From contig NZ_JAGIOH010000001.1 of assembly GCF_017876625.1 (NCBI RefSeq), positions 434,001 to 498,000 on the forward strand: DNA of 64,000 nt. The letters are read 5' to 3'. Below are positions 27,253-36,588 of this stretch, one piece after another. The number at the start of each line of letters is the position of its first letter. The stretch's first letter is position 1. Below the pieces are notes generated by a model, which was not told where the DNA came from, did no database searches, and worked only from the letters and a program-made list of their open reading frames with translations. This DNA comes from Streptomyces syringium. GTDB taxonomy: Bacteria > Actinomycetota > Actinomycetes > Streptomycetales > Streptomycetaceae. The position numbers and the translations under genes are program-made.

Positions 27253-27259
27253 AAATGTA

Positions 27260-27274
27260 TTGAAGCTAGTTCAA
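27260..27274. promoter_or_regulatory. Operator-like palindrome 2 upstream of the GNAT gene
   Basis: TTGAAGCTAGTTCAA, with perfect TTGAA/TTCAA arms around GCTAG, 20 bases before the start codon. Together with site 1 it looks like a tandem repressor or activator site. No regulator gene is adjacent. Confidence 0.5.
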
Positions 27275-27294
27275 AATGAGGTTAGGGTCTCGCT

Positions 27295-27885
27295 ATGCCT
27301 GCGACGACACCCTCGCCCGTAACCCTGACCGGCCGCCATGTGCGCCTCGTGCCGCTGACGATGGAGCACCTCGGTGACCTCTTCGCGGCAGGAGGCGGGG
27401 ACGAGGAGGTGTGGCGCTGGCAGGGGCCGACGCCGCACACGCGGGACGACTTCGCGGCCAAGCTCCGCGGCCTCCTCGAAGCCGCGGAGCGGGGCGAGTA
27501 CCTTCCGTTCGCCGTCATTCACCGTGCGACCGGCCAGGCGGTCGGATGGACCACCTTCATGGACGTCGATACCGACCACGAGCGTCTGGAGATCGGCTGG
27601 ACCTGGTACGGTCGCGCGTTCTGGCGCACGGCGGTCAACTCCGAGACGAAGCTGCTGCTGTTGACGCATGCCTTCGAGGAGCTGGGCATGGGGCGCGTGC
27701 AGTTGAAGACGGACCACATGAACCATCGTTCGCAAGCCGCCATCGCCCGCCTCGGTGCCCAGCGCGAAGGCGTACTGCGGCACCATCGCCGCCGCCCGGA
27801 CGGCACCTGGCGGGACACCGTCTACTTCTCCATCCTCACCGAGGAGTGGCCCGCCATCAAGGCACGCCTCGGCGCCCTGCTCTGA
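27295..27885 (+). CDS. GNAT-family N-acetyltransferase (RimJ/RimL-like)
   Basis: A 196-residue acetyltransferase of the GNAT_acetyltr_3/RimJ-RimL group, which transfers acetyl from acetyl-CoA to an amine (ribosomal protein N-termini or small molecules). The strand pattern VRLVPLTMEHLGDL, then AVGWTTFMDVDTDHERLEIGWTW, and the late motif VQLKTDHMNHRSQAAIARLGAQREG (acetyl-CoA binding and helix 4) are typical. A compact AT-rich promoter lies directly upstream, with two CTAG-centred palindromes and a TTAGGGT string close to the start codon; the ATG has no strong ribosome site, so the mRNA may be leaderless. It is convergent with the YkvA gene, 19 bases apart. Confidence 0.88.
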   Translation: MPATTPSPVTLTGRHVRLVPLTMEHLGDLFAAGGGDEEVWRWQGPTPHTRDDFAAKLRGLLEAAERGEYLPFAVIHRATGQAVGWTTFMDVDTDHERLEIGWTWYGRAFWRTAVNSETKLLLLTHAFEELGMGRVQLKTDHMNHRSQAAIARLGAQREGVLRHHRRRPDGTWRDTVYFSILTEEWPAIKARLGALL

Positions 27886-27904
27886 CGGCCGCCGACAGCC
27901 GGCG

Positions 27905-28204
27905 CTACTTCTCCGGGGCGCGCCCCGCCGCCCCGGCGCCGGCGGCAGCTTTGTGCAACGAGCGCAGAGCGAGCAGCAGGATGCCGATGTCGTCCAGATA
28001 GACGGGATCGGGCACCAGGTCGACGGGGGAGACCAGGTAGAGCAGGGCTCCCCAGAAGATGATCTTCTTGTTCTCGGGGACGCCGGCGTCACGCAGCAGA
28101 CGCCGGGCCCGGAAGAGCCGTACCGCCACGACCGCGGCGGCGACGGCCATCGCGGTGACCAGGACGGCGAGCAAGCTGACGAGGACCCAGGATTCGCTGC
28201 TCAT
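27905..28204 (-). CDS. YkvA-family (DUF1232) membrane protein
   Basis: A 99-residue protein with an N-terminal membrane helix (residues 6-28) and the YkvA/DUF1232 signature KKIIFWGALLYLVSPVDLVPDPVYLDDIG (about 45-74), whose SPVDLVPDxxxxxDD core defines the family. These small proteins are widespread and their function is unknown. The frame starts at ATG 28204. It lies between the GNAT gene and the LysR gene, with no evident operon partner. Confidence 0.88.
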   Translation of the reverse strand: MSSESWVLVSLLAVLVTAMAVAAAVVAVRLFRARRLLRDAGVPENKKIIFWGALLYLVSPVDLVPDPVYLDDIGILLLALRSLHKAAAGAGAAGRAPEK

Positions 28205-28287
28205 GCCTCACGTCTACCCCGTCGCCACCGATCCGTACGGGTGGACGCGCTGCGGACGCCGGACGCATTGCCCGCGGCCGGCGGGCG

Positions 28288-29193
28288 TCAGCGGGGAAGC
28301 GCCGTGCGGAGCCGGCCCAGGAGGGCTTTGGCCGCGGGGCTGGAGAGGCCGGCCGTCCGCCAGGCCAGAGCGACCCGGCCGCGCAGCCGCGGCTCGGTGA
28401 TCCGCAGGGTCCGCAGCCCGAAGGCCGACGCCGCCTCGGCGGAGAGCGCCGGGACGATGGCCACGCCGAGGCCACGGGCGGCGAGCTGCGCCAGGACGGG
28501 CGGGGCGGCGGCCTCGAAGGCGATACGGGGCCGGAAACCCGCCTCCGCGCAGGCCCGCTCCAGCACCCCGCGCAGCCCCGTGCCGCGCGGCAGGCTGATC
28601 AAGGAGCGATCGCGGAGCGCGGCCAACGGAAGCTCCGTGCGGTTCGCGTCGGCGAGGAGCGGATCGCCCGGAGCCATGGCCGCGACCAGGGGCTCGTCGA
28701 TCAGCACCTGGAGCGAAACGCCCGGCGGGGCCTCCTCGTCGGTGAGTCCGACTGCGGCGATGTCGAGCTCACCGCGGCGCAGCGCGGCGAGCATCCGCTC
28801 GGAGGTGTCCTCGGTGAGCGCGATCTCGACCTGAGGATGGTCGTCATGGAAGTCGGCCAGGGCGGAGGCCACGTCGAACTCGGGGGTGACGGCGCCCGAG
28901 ACGACACCGATCGTGACATGACCGCGCAGCAGCCCGGTGAACTCGTCCACGGCCTGCCGCGCCCCGTCGACGGCAGCCAGCGCGGCCCGCGCGTAGGGCA
29001 GGACGGCCTCGCCGACCTCCGTCAGGGTCACCGAATGGCCGGAGCGGTCCAGCAGGGGCTGCCCGAGTTCGCGTTCGAGAAGGCGGATCTGGGAGCTCAC
29101 CCCTGGCTGTGCCAGATGCAGTCGGGCGGCGGCGCGGGTGAAGTTGGCCTCCTCCACCACAGCGACGAAGTACCGCAGCTGTCGAAGCTCCAT
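28288..29193 (-). CDS. LysR-family transcriptional regulator
   Basis: A 301-residue LTTR with an N-terminal winged helix-turn-helix (MELRQLRYFVAVVEEANFTR, then AARLHLAQPGVSSQIRLLE, residues 1-60) and a periplasmic-binding-protein-like effector domain (about 90-295). The start at 29193 is set by the invariant MELRQLRYF beginning; the frame is open 28 codons further upstream without similarity. It is transcribed divergently from the DinB-type enzyme at 29295 across about 100 bases, the classic arrangement in which an LTTR controls its divergent neighbour. The effector is unknown. Confidence 0.93.
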   Translation of the reverse strand: MELRQLRYFVAVVEEANFTRAAARLHLAQPGVSSQIRLLERELGQPLLDRSGHSVTLTEVGEAVLPYARAALAAVDGARQAVDEFTGLLRGHVTIGVVSGAVTPEFDVASALADFHDDHPQVEIALTEDTSERMLAALRRGELDIAAVGLTDEEAPPGVSLQVLIDEPLVAAMAPGDPLLADANRTELPLAALRDRSLISLPRGTGLRGVLERACAEAGFRPRIAFEAAAPPVLAQLAARGLGVAIVPALSAEAASAFGLRTLRITEPRLRGRVALAWRTAGLSSPAAKALLGRLRTALPR

Positions 29194-29294
29194 AACCGCT
29201 GATTCTAGCCGCGAGACATAGGCGTTCTTGGACGTATGGGCGTGCGGTGGAGACCCTTGACGGCATGGGGAAGGCAACGCACCAAAGGACGGCG

Positions 29295-29912
29295 ATGGAC
29301 ATCAGAACCGCGATCGCGGCCGAACGCCGGGAGCTGGCAGCCATGTTGGACGGACTGCCTGCCGAAAGCTGGGACGCGCCGACGCTGTGCGCCGGGTGGC
29401 GCGTACGGGAGGTCGCCGCCCATATGTCCCTGGGGTTCCGCTACTCGTTCCCCAAGATGGCGTGGGAACTCGTCAAGGCACGGGGCAGCCTCGACCGCAT
29501 GACCGATCGATGCGCCCGCAGGGACGCGGCCCTTTTCCCGCCGGACGAGCTGGCCGCAGCGCTCGCGGACAACGCGAACCACCCCTGGAAGCCGCCGACG
29601 CTCGGGATCGAGGCCGCGTTGGGCCACGACGTCGTCCACGGCCTGGACATCTCGGTCGCGCTGGGCCTCGGCCGTCGGGTACCGGAGGACCGCCTGCGCA
29701 TCCTGCTGGAGGGCGTCGACTCCAAGACCCTCGCGTTCTTCGGGGCCGACCTCGACGGCGTCCAGCTCCGCGCCGACGACCTCGATTGGACCTTCGGCAC
29801 CGGCACGCCGCTGACCGGCGCCGCGCAGGATCTCCTGCTGCTCGCCTACGGTCGCAGACTGCCCCCGGGGCACCTGCGAGGGGAGCAGTGCGACCGTTTC
29901 GTCGCCGCGTAG
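29295..29912 (+). CDS. Maleylpyruvate-isomerase-family mycothiol-dependent enzyme (DinB fold)
   Basis: A 205-residue four-helix-bundle protein of the actinobacterial TIGR03083-type family. Its members use mycothiol as cofactor (maleylpyruvate isomerase is the reference). Helix 1 starts AIAAERRELAAMLDGLPAESWDAPTLCAGWRVREVAAHM, which holds the first metal-ligand His and the family CAGW string. GHDVVHGLDISVALG carries the other His ligands, and TFGTGTPLTGAAQDLLLLAYGRR is the typical C-terminal segment. The ATG at 29295 follows AAAGGACGGCG. It is divergent from and probably controlled by the LysR gene. The substrate is unknown; thiol-dependent isomerisation or detoxification is the usual guess. 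Confidence 0.88.
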   Translation: MDIRTAIAAERRELAAMLDGLPAESWDAPTLCAGWRVREVAAHMSLGFRYSFPKMAWELVKARGSLDRMTDRCARRDAALFPPDELAAALADNANHPWKPPTLGIEAALGHDVVHGLDISVALGLGRRVPEDRLRILLEGVDSKTLAFFGADLDGVQLRADDLDWTFGTGTPLTGAAQDLLLLAYGRRLPPGHLRGEQCDRFVAA

Positions 29913-30004
29913 GGACGGCAACCTGATGCGTCGCCCCGACCGTTCCCAGGACCGCAGCGTGAGATGCCGCTGTGCGGCGCTGCGGCCCATGGGACCGGCA
30001 CGGC

Positions 30005-31126
30005 TCAGTGCAGCCTGGCGAGCGCCTCCGTGCCGAAGGGCGTCAGCTCGTCGGTACGCCCGTTGAGGATCTTCGTGGCCCATTCGGGGTCGCCCAGCAG
30101 GGCCCGGCCGACCGCGACGAGGTCGAACTCGTCCCGCTCCAGCCTGTCCAGCAGCCCGTCGATGTCGGCGACACCGCTTTCCTGGCCCTGGAACGTCTTG
30201 AGGAATTCATTGTCGAGGCCGACCGAGCCGACGCTGATCGTCGCCCTGCCCGTGAGCTTCTTCGCCCAGCCCGCGAGGTTGAGGTCCGAGCCGTCGAACT
30301 CCGGCAGCCAGTAGCGGCGGGTCGAGCAGTGGAAGGCGTCGACCCCCGCCTCGGCGAGCGGATCGAGGACGGCTTCGAGCTCCTGCGGCGTCTCGGCGAG
30401 CCGGGCCCGGTAGTCACCCATCTTCCACTGGGACATCCGGAAGATGATCGGGAAGTCAGGCGCCACCGCTCGACGGCAGGCCGCCACGATCTCCGCGGCG
30501 AAGCGGGTACGGGAGACGGCATCGCCTCCGTAGGCGTCCGTGCGCCGGTTCGTGTGAGCCCAGAGGAACTGGTCGATGAGATAGCCGTGGGCGCCGTGCA
30601 GTTCGATGCCGTCGAAGCCGTTCGCCTCGGCCGCGGCGGCACCGGCGGCGAAGGCGGAGATCACCTCGTCGAGGTCGGCCCGCGTCATCGTCCGGCCCGG
30701 CTCCGAGTCGTCCAGGGGAACCCCCGAGGGGCCGACGCGCGGGGCTTCCGGTACCGGCGGGGCTCCCACGGCGCGCGCCATTCCCACATGCCACAACTGC
30801 GGCACGATCGCACCGCCCGCACGGTGGACCGCGTCCGCCACCCCGGCCCAGCCCGCGAGCGCGTCCTCGCCGTGGAACCGGGGGACGCGATCACTGGTCC
30901 CCGCCGAGGCGTGGCCGACATACGTCCCCTCGGAGATGATCAGGCCCACCCCGCCCGCCGCCCGCCGCGCGTAGTACTCCGCCACATCGGCTCCCGGCAC
31001 ACCACCGGGCGAGAACTCACGCGTCATCGGCGCCATGGCGATCCGGTTCCGGACGGTGAGGCTTCCCAGGGAGACGGGACGGACGAGCACGTCCGTCGCG
31101 CGTGCGGCTGAGCTGCTGGGTATCAA
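30005..31126 (-). CDS. Old Yellow Enzyme-family NADH:flavin oxidoreductase
   Basis: A protein of about 373 residues with the FMN-binding TIM barrel of OYE/2,4-dienoyl-CoA reductase relatives, which reduce activated double bonds. VRNRIAMAPMTREF, GVGLIISEGTYV, PQLWHVGMAR (substrate-binding His), ELHGAHGYLIDQFL, NRRTDAYGGDAVSRTRF and VGRALLGDPEWA are all in the expected order. The start is uncertain. TTG 31126 has an AAGGTGG ribosome site 5 bases upstream, and GTG 31135 is an alternative; the frame stays open to 31276 without similarity. No adjacent partner indicates the substrate. Confidence 0.92.
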   Translation of the reverse strand: MIPSSSAARATDVLVRPVSLGSLTVRNRIAMAPMTREFSPGGVPGADVAEYYARRAAGGVGLIISEGTYVGHASAGTSDRVPRFHGEDALAGWAGVADAVHRAGGAIVPQLWHVGMARAVGAPPVPEAPRVGPSGVPLDDSEPGRTMTRADLDEVISAFAAGAAAAEANGFDGIELHGAHGYLIDQFLWAHTNRRTDAYGGDAVSRTRFAAEIVAACRRAVAPDFPIIFRMSQWKMGDYRARLAETPQELEAVLDPLAEAGVDAFHCSTRRYWLPEFDGSDLNLAGWAKKLTGRATISVGSVGLDNEFLKTFQGQESGVADIDGLLDRLERDEFDLVAVGRALLGDPEWATKILNGRTDELTPFGTEALARLH

Positions 31127-31442
31127 GACATCCACCTTCGGTCGACGGGTGACCGTGCCACGATCGGCACGCCCCTTTCCCACCAACCTCACGGCCCACC
31201 GCTCCGATTCCCGGCAGCCCGGGAAACCTCGCCGTGTCGAGGACGGGAACCGGCCACTCCGGCGACCACCGATCACGGCGTGCAGGGCGTCACACCGAGA
31301 ATGAAGCCGTCATCGTCCAGGCACCCTTACGCACGGACAACGGTCCCGTCCGCGCCCGGGCCGAGGCCGACGGCCCTCCGCCGATGACGGCGTCGTCCGG
31401 AAACCCGGTCACTCGCGGCTCACCGCCCCCACCCGGTGGCCG
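31127..31442. other. Intergenic stretch upstream of the OYE gene
   Basis: 316 bases between the OYE start and the next small ORF. It should contain the OYE promoter. No gene, repeat or clear regulatory site was recognised. Confidence 0.4.
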
Positions 31443-31679
31443 ATGAGCCGCATCGGCGACTGGCGCAAAACCCTGAGGCATATGTCAGAGCCCGCCTCTA
31501 CCGTGGTTCTCATGTCCCCGACTTCCCTGGACGCCCAAGCACTGAACGCCGAGATCCGCGCGTTCTTGCGCGCGCGGCGAGGCCGGGCTCTGACGGCGGC
31601 AGAGCGCCGGCGGTACGAACGGCTGCGCGCGGAGTGGCTGGCGGCGGTGCGACGGGCACGGCGGCGCACCGCGGCGTAG
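31443..31679 (+). CDS. Small basic helical protein, function unknown
   Basis: Up to 78 residues, with several possible starts (31443, 31482 or 31512). The C-terminal half, from SLDAQALNAEIRAFLRARRG to the end, is strongly amphipathic and rich in Arg and Ala with almost no Gly or Pro, as expected for two long helices. Codon use is normal for the region. No family is recognised. The start at 31512 gives a 55-residue protein that begins MSPTSLDAQ and may be read from a leaderless mRNA, since there is no clear ribosome site. Confidence 0.5.
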   Translation: MSRIGDWRKTLRHMSEPASTVVLMSPTSLDAQALNAEIRAFLRARRGRALTAAERRRYERLRAEWLAAVRRARRRTAA

Positions 31680-31705
31680 GCCGGGCCGCGGGCCGGGCGG
31701 CCGGT

Positions 31706-31891
31706 TCATCGGTCGGGCCACGGGATCCGCTCCGCGAGGAGTGTCCATTCCTGGTCGTCGCGGCAGGGGACGCTTCGCCCGGCGGCGGCCCAGCGCGTGG
31801 CCAGCGCCTCGAAGATGGGGGTGTCGGCCGGGCCTCGCGGGGGCGTGTCGTTGCCGGGGGCGATGACCGGCATGGGCCGCATCGTCGTCAT
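31706..31891 (-). CDS. Small hypothetical protein
   Basis: A 61-residue frame. Its second half (IFEALATRWAAAGRSVPCRDDQEWTLLAER) has the look of a folded, conserved small Streptomyces protein: alternating helix-forming residues, a Trp in each half and a single Cys. The N-terminal 25 residues are Pro-rich and probably disordered. It is convergent with the preceding small ORF. Evidence rests on composition only. Confidence 0.45.
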   Translation of the reverse strand: MTTMRPMPVIAPGNDTPPRGPADTPIFEALATRWAAAGRSVPCRDDQEWTLLAERIPWPDR

Positions 31892-32386
31892 ACGAGGTCA
31901 ACGCCCTCCCGGCGGCGGAGGTCACGCGGCCGCCCCGTAATGGCTCAGAAGCGGTGTGCCCCGGAAGCGATACGCACGACCACGGCAAGACCGCGTCGGC
32001 CGTCGTGACTGCGCTCCGCGCCCTGGCGTCCCCGTGGCCCGCAGGTGACCACGGCGCATTGTCTGCAGATCCGCTTGTCGTGTTTTCGGGCACGGGAACA
32101 CGCGATCGCCGCCCGGGCACCGGATGTCGGTGACATCGACAGTAACTGCCTTTCCACAGCGGTGAGTTGGACTGATCGAGCGGCCGGAAAGCGCCCGTGT
32201 CGGCGCGTGGGACCAGCTCTCCAGGGACGCCGGTGAGGCGTTGAACCGCGGCCGGACGTGCCTCCGTGCGTGGAGGATCACTCCACGCACAGCGCCTATG
32301 GTTGTCGCACGAGCCGATTGTTTGAATCACGCACAACAGAGCGCGCGTGCTCTGCTGCGCGCAGCCGACAGAAGGGCGGTCACGCG
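31892..32386. other. Promoter region of the isonitrile-cluster regulator
   Basis: 495 bases with no convincing gene. It contains a short perfect inverted repeat, GATGTC-GGT-GACATC (32123-32137), about 250 bases before the regulator start. Overlapping open frames on the minus strand (31922-32336) have no recognisable family. Confidence 0.4.
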
Positions 32387-35326
32387 GTGGAGGCTCCGCG
32401 CGTCGAGTTCAAGGTGCTGGGGCCCCTCGAGGTAGCCGCCGGCGACCGCGTCCTCCCGCTCGGCGGACCGAAACAGCGGACACTGCTCGCCACGCTGCTG
32501 ATCCACACCAATGCCGCGGTATCCGGGGACCGGCTGTGTGACGCCATCTGGGGAGCCGCCCCTCCCGTATCGGCCCAGGCCAATGTCCGCAGCTATGTCG
32601 CCGCGTTGCGCAAGGTGATCAACCCCGCCGCGGGCGAGGACCGGCTGAGCCAGGGCCACGGCGGCTATCAGTTGCGGGTACTGCCGGGCGAAGTGGACCT
32701 CCACCTGTACGAGGACCTGGCCGCGCGGGGCCGCGCCGCACTGGCCGGGGGCCGGCACCGGGCGGCGGCCGGTCATCTGCGCGAGGCACTGGACCTGTGG
32801 CGCGGCGGCGCTTTCGACGGGGTGGCGCACCACGACGCCCTGCACATCGAGGTGGCCCGCCTGGAGGAGTCGCGGCTGGCCGCGTTGGAGGACCACGCCG
32901 AGGCGCGCCTCGCGCTCGGGGACGCCCGTGACGTGATAGGCCCGCTCCAGGCGGAGGCGGCCCGGTACCCGATGCGGGAGTCGCTGTGGGCCAAACTGAT
33001 GACCGCGCAGTACCAGTGCCGCCGCCCGGGCGACGCGCTGCGGTCCTATGCCCTCGCCCGCGCCGCGCTCCGCGACGAACTCGGACTCGAACCGGGCGCG
33101 GAACTCCGCCGACTGCACCACGCGGTGCTCACCGGAGAACCGCTGCCGGAGCCGGAACCCGCACCCGTGTGTGCCGAACGCCCCGTGGACTGCTGGCAGC
33201 CCACGAGCCAACTCCCCTCCGACACCACCGACTTCGTCGGCAGGGAACTCATCCTGGCGCGGGCCGCGGCAGTGCTCGCCCCGGACACCCCGGCCTCCGG
33301 GGAAACACCGAGCTGCGCCGTGCCCGTCGTGATCCTCACCGGCCTCCCCGGCGTCGGCAAGACCGCCCTGGCCACCCGCCTCGCCCACGACCTGCGGGAC
33401 GCCTTCCCCGACGGCCGGCTGTTCGTGCACCTGGACGGTGCCCGCGGGCCCCGGCGCGCGCCCGGCGCGGTCCTCGCGGACCTGCTCGTCAGCCTGGGCG
33501 TCGCCGGATCCTCCATCCCCGAGGCGACGGTGGACCGCGCCGCGATGTTCCGCTCCCTGCTGTCCGGCCGCAAGGTATTGGTGCTGCTCGACGACGCACA
33601 GGACGAGGCGCAGATCCGGCCGCTGCTGCCCGGCACCCCGGGCAGCGCGGCCCTGGTCACCAGCAGGACGAGGATGGCCGGCCTGACGGGAGCCCAGCTG
33701 ATCGACGTCGCCCCGTTCAATGACGAGGAGTCACAGGACCTGCTGCGCCGCATCGTCGGCTCCCCACGGATCGCGGCCGAACCCGAGGCCACCGAGCGGG
33801 TCCTGGCCAGCTGCGCCGGCCTGCCCCTGGCCCTGCGCGTGACCGCGGCGCGGCTCGCGAGCCGCCCGCACTGGCGGATCCGGCGGCTCGCCGACCGCCT
33901 CGCCGACGAGCGGGGCAGACTGGCGGAACTCACGGTGGGAGACCTCGCCGTCCGCACCAGCGTCGCCGCCAGCTACCACGGTCTGACGCCCGAGGCCGCC
34001 CGGGCCTTCCGGGCCATCGGCATGCTTCCCTCGCCGGAGTTCCCGGGCTGGGCTCTCGCCGCCCTGCTCGACTCCCGCGACACCGACCAGGCGACCGACG
34101 TGCTGATCGACGCGAACCTGGTCCAGGTCGCGTCGGTCGACCGTCAGGGCCTGCCGTGCTATCGGACGCACGACCTGCTGCACGTCTACGCGGGGGAGCG
34201 TGCTCTGGACGAGGAACCGTCGGCATGGCGGCGGGCAGCCGTGACCCGCCTCCTGGACGGCTGGCTCTCCCGGCTGCGGACGGCCGCCGACCAGCTCATG
34301 CGCCGAGAGGCGGGGGAGGCCGTACGGAAAGAGACGGGGGACCTCGTCGGCTGGCTGGAGGGCGAGCGGGCCAGCCTGGTCACCGCGGTCGAGTTCGCCG
34401 CCAGTGCCGGCTACGGCACACAGACGGCGGAGCTGGCCTCCGCGATGGAGGACGTCTGTCATCTGCGGAACTGGTGGGACGAGTGGGAACGGGTGGCACG
34501 GGCCGCGCTCGACCGGGCGAGAGCCGACGGCGACCCGGTCGCCACCGCGGTCGCCCAGGGCTCCCTGGCCAGGGCCTTCGCCGTCCGCGGCCGGGTGGAC
34601 GACGCGGTGATCCGGTGGGCCGCGGCCATCGAGCAGCTGGACGCACGCGGCGAGGCGCACCACGCCGCCCGGCTGCGCACACACCGGAGCTTCGCGATCG
34701 CCGACCGGGGCATGGCCGAACCCGCCCACGACGACGCCCGGGCGGCGGCCGCCGTGATGAGCCGGCTCGGTGACGAGCACGGCGAGGTCGTCGCCCTGCG
34801 CAGCCTCGGCTTCGCGCTCGTCTGTCTGCGGCGCGAGACGGAAGCCGTCGACGTCCTGCAGTCGGCCCTGGCGACGGCGGAGCGACTCGGCCGGCCCCTC
34901 GCCCTCGCCGACGTCCTGCAACTGCTGGCGTGGGCCGAGATCTGCCACGGCCGGTTCGACCGGTGCGTCGGCCATCTGCACCGGGCCCTGGCCGCATACC
35001 GCACGGTGCGCCACCGGCCCGGTGAGGCGTACGCGCTGCTGACCCTGGGGCGGATGCACCTCGCCCTCGGCCCCGGCCAGGCCGCGCACGCCCTCGGCCC
35101 GCTCGGCGAGGCGGCGGCGGTCTTCACCGAACTCGGGGAACGCCGGGGCGAGGCACTCGCCTCCTACTGGCTGGGCCGCACCCACGCCGCGGCGGGTGAC
35201 CCCGACCGGGCGGAGAGCCACCTCGCCACGGCACTGACGGGATTCCGCACCCTGCGCATGCCGTTCTGGACCGAACAGGCACGGCTCGCGATCAGCCGTA
35301 TCACCCGGGCCGGCACCCCTTCCTGA
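32387..35326 (+). CDS. AfsR/SARP-type cluster-situated regulator (HTH-BTAD-NB-ARC-TPR)
   Basis: A 979-residue regulator immediately upstream of the isonitrile operon. Residues 5-100 form the SARP winged-helix domain (FKVLGPLEV, GPKQRTLLATLL, GYQLRV) and 105-250 the BTAD domain. The NB-ARC ATPase starts at about 280, with Walker A GLPGVGKT at 319-326 and Walker B VLVLLDDAQ near 406-414. From about 670 onward there are TPR-like helical repeats. The GTG at 32387 was chosen because GAAGGGCGG precedes it and the SARP domain begins there; the frame is open 43 codons further upstream. Regulators of this type are usually pathway-specific activators, so it is the best candidate switch for the downstream cluster. 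Confidence 0.93.
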   Translation: MEAPRVEFKVLGPLEVAAGDRVLPLGGPKQRTLLATLLIHTNAAVSGDRLCDAIWGAAPPVSAQANVRSYVAALRKVINPAAGEDRLSQGHGGYQLRVLPGEVDLHLYEDLAARGRAALAGGRHRAAAGHLREALDLWRGGAFDGVAHHDALHIEVARLEESRLAALEDHAEARLALGDARDVIGPLQAEAARYPMRESLWAKLMTAQYQCRRPGDALRSYALARAALRDELGLEPGAELRRLHHAVLTGEPLPEPEPAPVCAERPVDCWQPTSQLPSDTTDFVGRELILARAAAVLAPDTPASGETPSCAVPVVILTGLPGVGKTALATRLAHDLRDAFPDGRLFVHLDGARGPRRAPGAVLADLLVSLGVAGSSIPEATVDRAAMFRSLLSGRKVLVLLDDAQDEAQIRPLLPGTPGSAALVTSRTRMAGLTGAQLIDVAPFNDEESQDLLRRIVGSPRIAAEPEATERVLASCAGLPLALRVTAARLASRPHWRIRRLADRLADERGRLAELTVGDLAVRTSVAASYHGLTPEAARAFRAIGMLPSPEFPGWALAALLDSRDTDQATDVLIDANLVQVASVDRQGLPCYRTHDLLHVYAGERALDEEPSAWRRAAVTRLLDGWLSRLRTAADQLMRREAGEAVRKETGDLVGWLEGERASLVTAVEFAASAGYGTQTAELASAMEDVCHLRNWWDEWERVARAALDRARADGDPVATAVAQGSLARAFAVRGRVDDAVIRWAAAIEQLDARGEAHHAARLRTHRSFAIADRGMAEPAHDDARAAAAVMSRLGDEHGEVVALRSLGFALVCLRRETEAVDVLQSALATAERLGRPLALADVLQLLAWAEICHGRFDRCVGHLHRALAAYRTVRHRPGEAYALLTLGRMHLALGPGQAAHALGPLGEAAAVFTELGERRGEALASYWLGRTHAAAGDPDRAESHLATALTGFRTLRMPFWTEQARLAISRITRAGTPS

Positions 35327-35483
35327 AGCACTCTCCGAAGCGCTTCCGAACTCCTTCCGAGCCCTTCCGCAGGACCTCCTCCCCGGCGTGACCGGGCGGC
35401 TGCGCGACCCCTGCTGCGACCTCTTGTGCGTTTCTCATGCGCCCGCAGAGCACGGTGGGAACCAGTCCACGAAGGGAGGCGCG

Positions 35484-36518
35484 GTGTCCGATCCCACCGC
35501 ACCCAACATCGAACCGGTCGCCGAAGCGATACTCCGGGAGATCCTGTCCCACCAGCGCAGAATGCGCGGGGGCGGTTGCACCCAAGAGGTCTGCCCGCAG
35601 TGCGTCGGGCACCATCTGAACGCCGTGCGCAGCGCCGTGGAGAGCGGTCGGCGCATCGACTTCGTCCTGCCGGCGTTCCCGGTGAAGTCCCCGAACCCGG
35701 CCAAGGTGATCGGCCCGCTGCCCGATCTCGCCGAGGAACTCGCCCTGCGCTTCCTCAATTCGCTGTGCGAGCGCATCACCGAGATCCACCCACCGGGAGC
35801 GGCCATCCTGATCTGCTCCGACGGACGGGTCTTCAACGACCTGCTCGGGGTGAGCGACGAAAACGTCAGCGGCTACGCACAGGCGCTCGACGCCATGATC
35901 ACCGGCATCGAGGCCACCCACCTCGAACAGTTCACCCTCGACGACGTCTACGACGGCGCGGGCCACGAGGACATGCGCGCCATGCTCTCCGCCGGCTACG
36001 CCCCGACGATCGAGGAACTGCGCGCGGAGGTGCGCACCGGCGGTGCCCCCCTCGCCATGTACCGGGGCATCACCCGGTTCATGCTGGAGGACCTGTCCGG
36101 CCCGCACTACACCGGCACCCGCTCCGCGCTGCAACGTCACTGCCGAGCGCTCGCCTACCGCGTCATCCAGCGCAGCCGGGCGTGGGGCGGGCTGTTGGAC
36201 GGGCTCTTCCCGGCCGCCGTCCGGCTGTCGATCCATCCGCAGCCCTGTGCCACCGACAAGATAGGCATCCTGCTCGCGGACACCCCGGACGCCTGGCTCA
36301 CACCTTGGCACAGCGTCGCGGTCGAGTCCGGCGGACGCTTCACGCTCATGAAACGCGCCGAGGCCGAGAAAGCCGGAGCCGAGCTGGCCTTCACAGCGGG
36401 CCGTCCCAGCCACTACGCGCTGAAGCAGCCCGGCACATCCCACCCGGCCGACACGGTCGGCGTCGCCTCGGACCCCGCCTCCGCGCACCACGAGCCGTGG
36501 AGCCGGGCCTGCGCATGA
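35484..36518 (+). CDS. Isonitrile (isocyanide) synthase, PvcA/IsnA/DIT1 family
   Basis: A 344-residue enzyme of the Dit1/PvcA family. Characterised members convert the alpha-amino group of tyrosine or tryptophan into an isonitrile, taking the carbon from ribulose-5-phosphate. The family core is very clear: FVLPAFPVKSPNPAKV (residues 60-75), LPDLAEELALRFLN (79-92) and LICSDGRVFNDLLGV (109-123), with RLSIHPQPCATDKIGI near 255 and TPWHSVAVE near 290. An N-terminal CTQEVCPQC cluster (32-40) is also typical of bacterial members. The GTG at 35484 follows GAAGGGAGG. It is first in an operon with a PvcB-like oxygenase 70 bases downstream, the standard pair for making vinyl isonitriles. The amino acid substrate is inferred to be tyrosine from the HpaB-like hydroxylase. 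Confidence 0.95.
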   Translation: MSDPTAPNIEPVAEAILREILSHQRRMRGGGCTQEVCPQCVGHHLNAVRSAVESGRRIDFVLPAFPVKSPNPAKVIGPLPDLAEELALRFLNSLCERITEIHPPGAAILICSDGRVFNDLLGVSDENVSGYAQALDAMITGIEATHLEQFTLDDVYDGAGHEDMRAMLSAGYAPTIEELRAEVRTGGAPLAMYRGITRFMLEDLSGPHYTGTRSALQRHCRALAYRVIQRSRAWGGLLDGLFPAAVRLSIHPQPCATDKIGILLADTPDAWLTPWHSVAVESGGRFTLMKRAEAEKAGAELAFTAGRPSHYALKQPGTSHPADTVGVASDPASAHHEPWSRACA

Positions 36519-36588
36519 CGGCCACCCACGGATCCGCACCCGGCCCACGTGCCGTGTCCCCGCATCACGACCACAGGAGGAACACCCC

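Noticed and set aside
31922..32336. WhiB-like or zinc-finger small gene on the minus strand
   Set aside because: CRQC and similar cysteines occur in overlapping frames, but the four-cysteine WhiB pattern and a ribosome site are missing.
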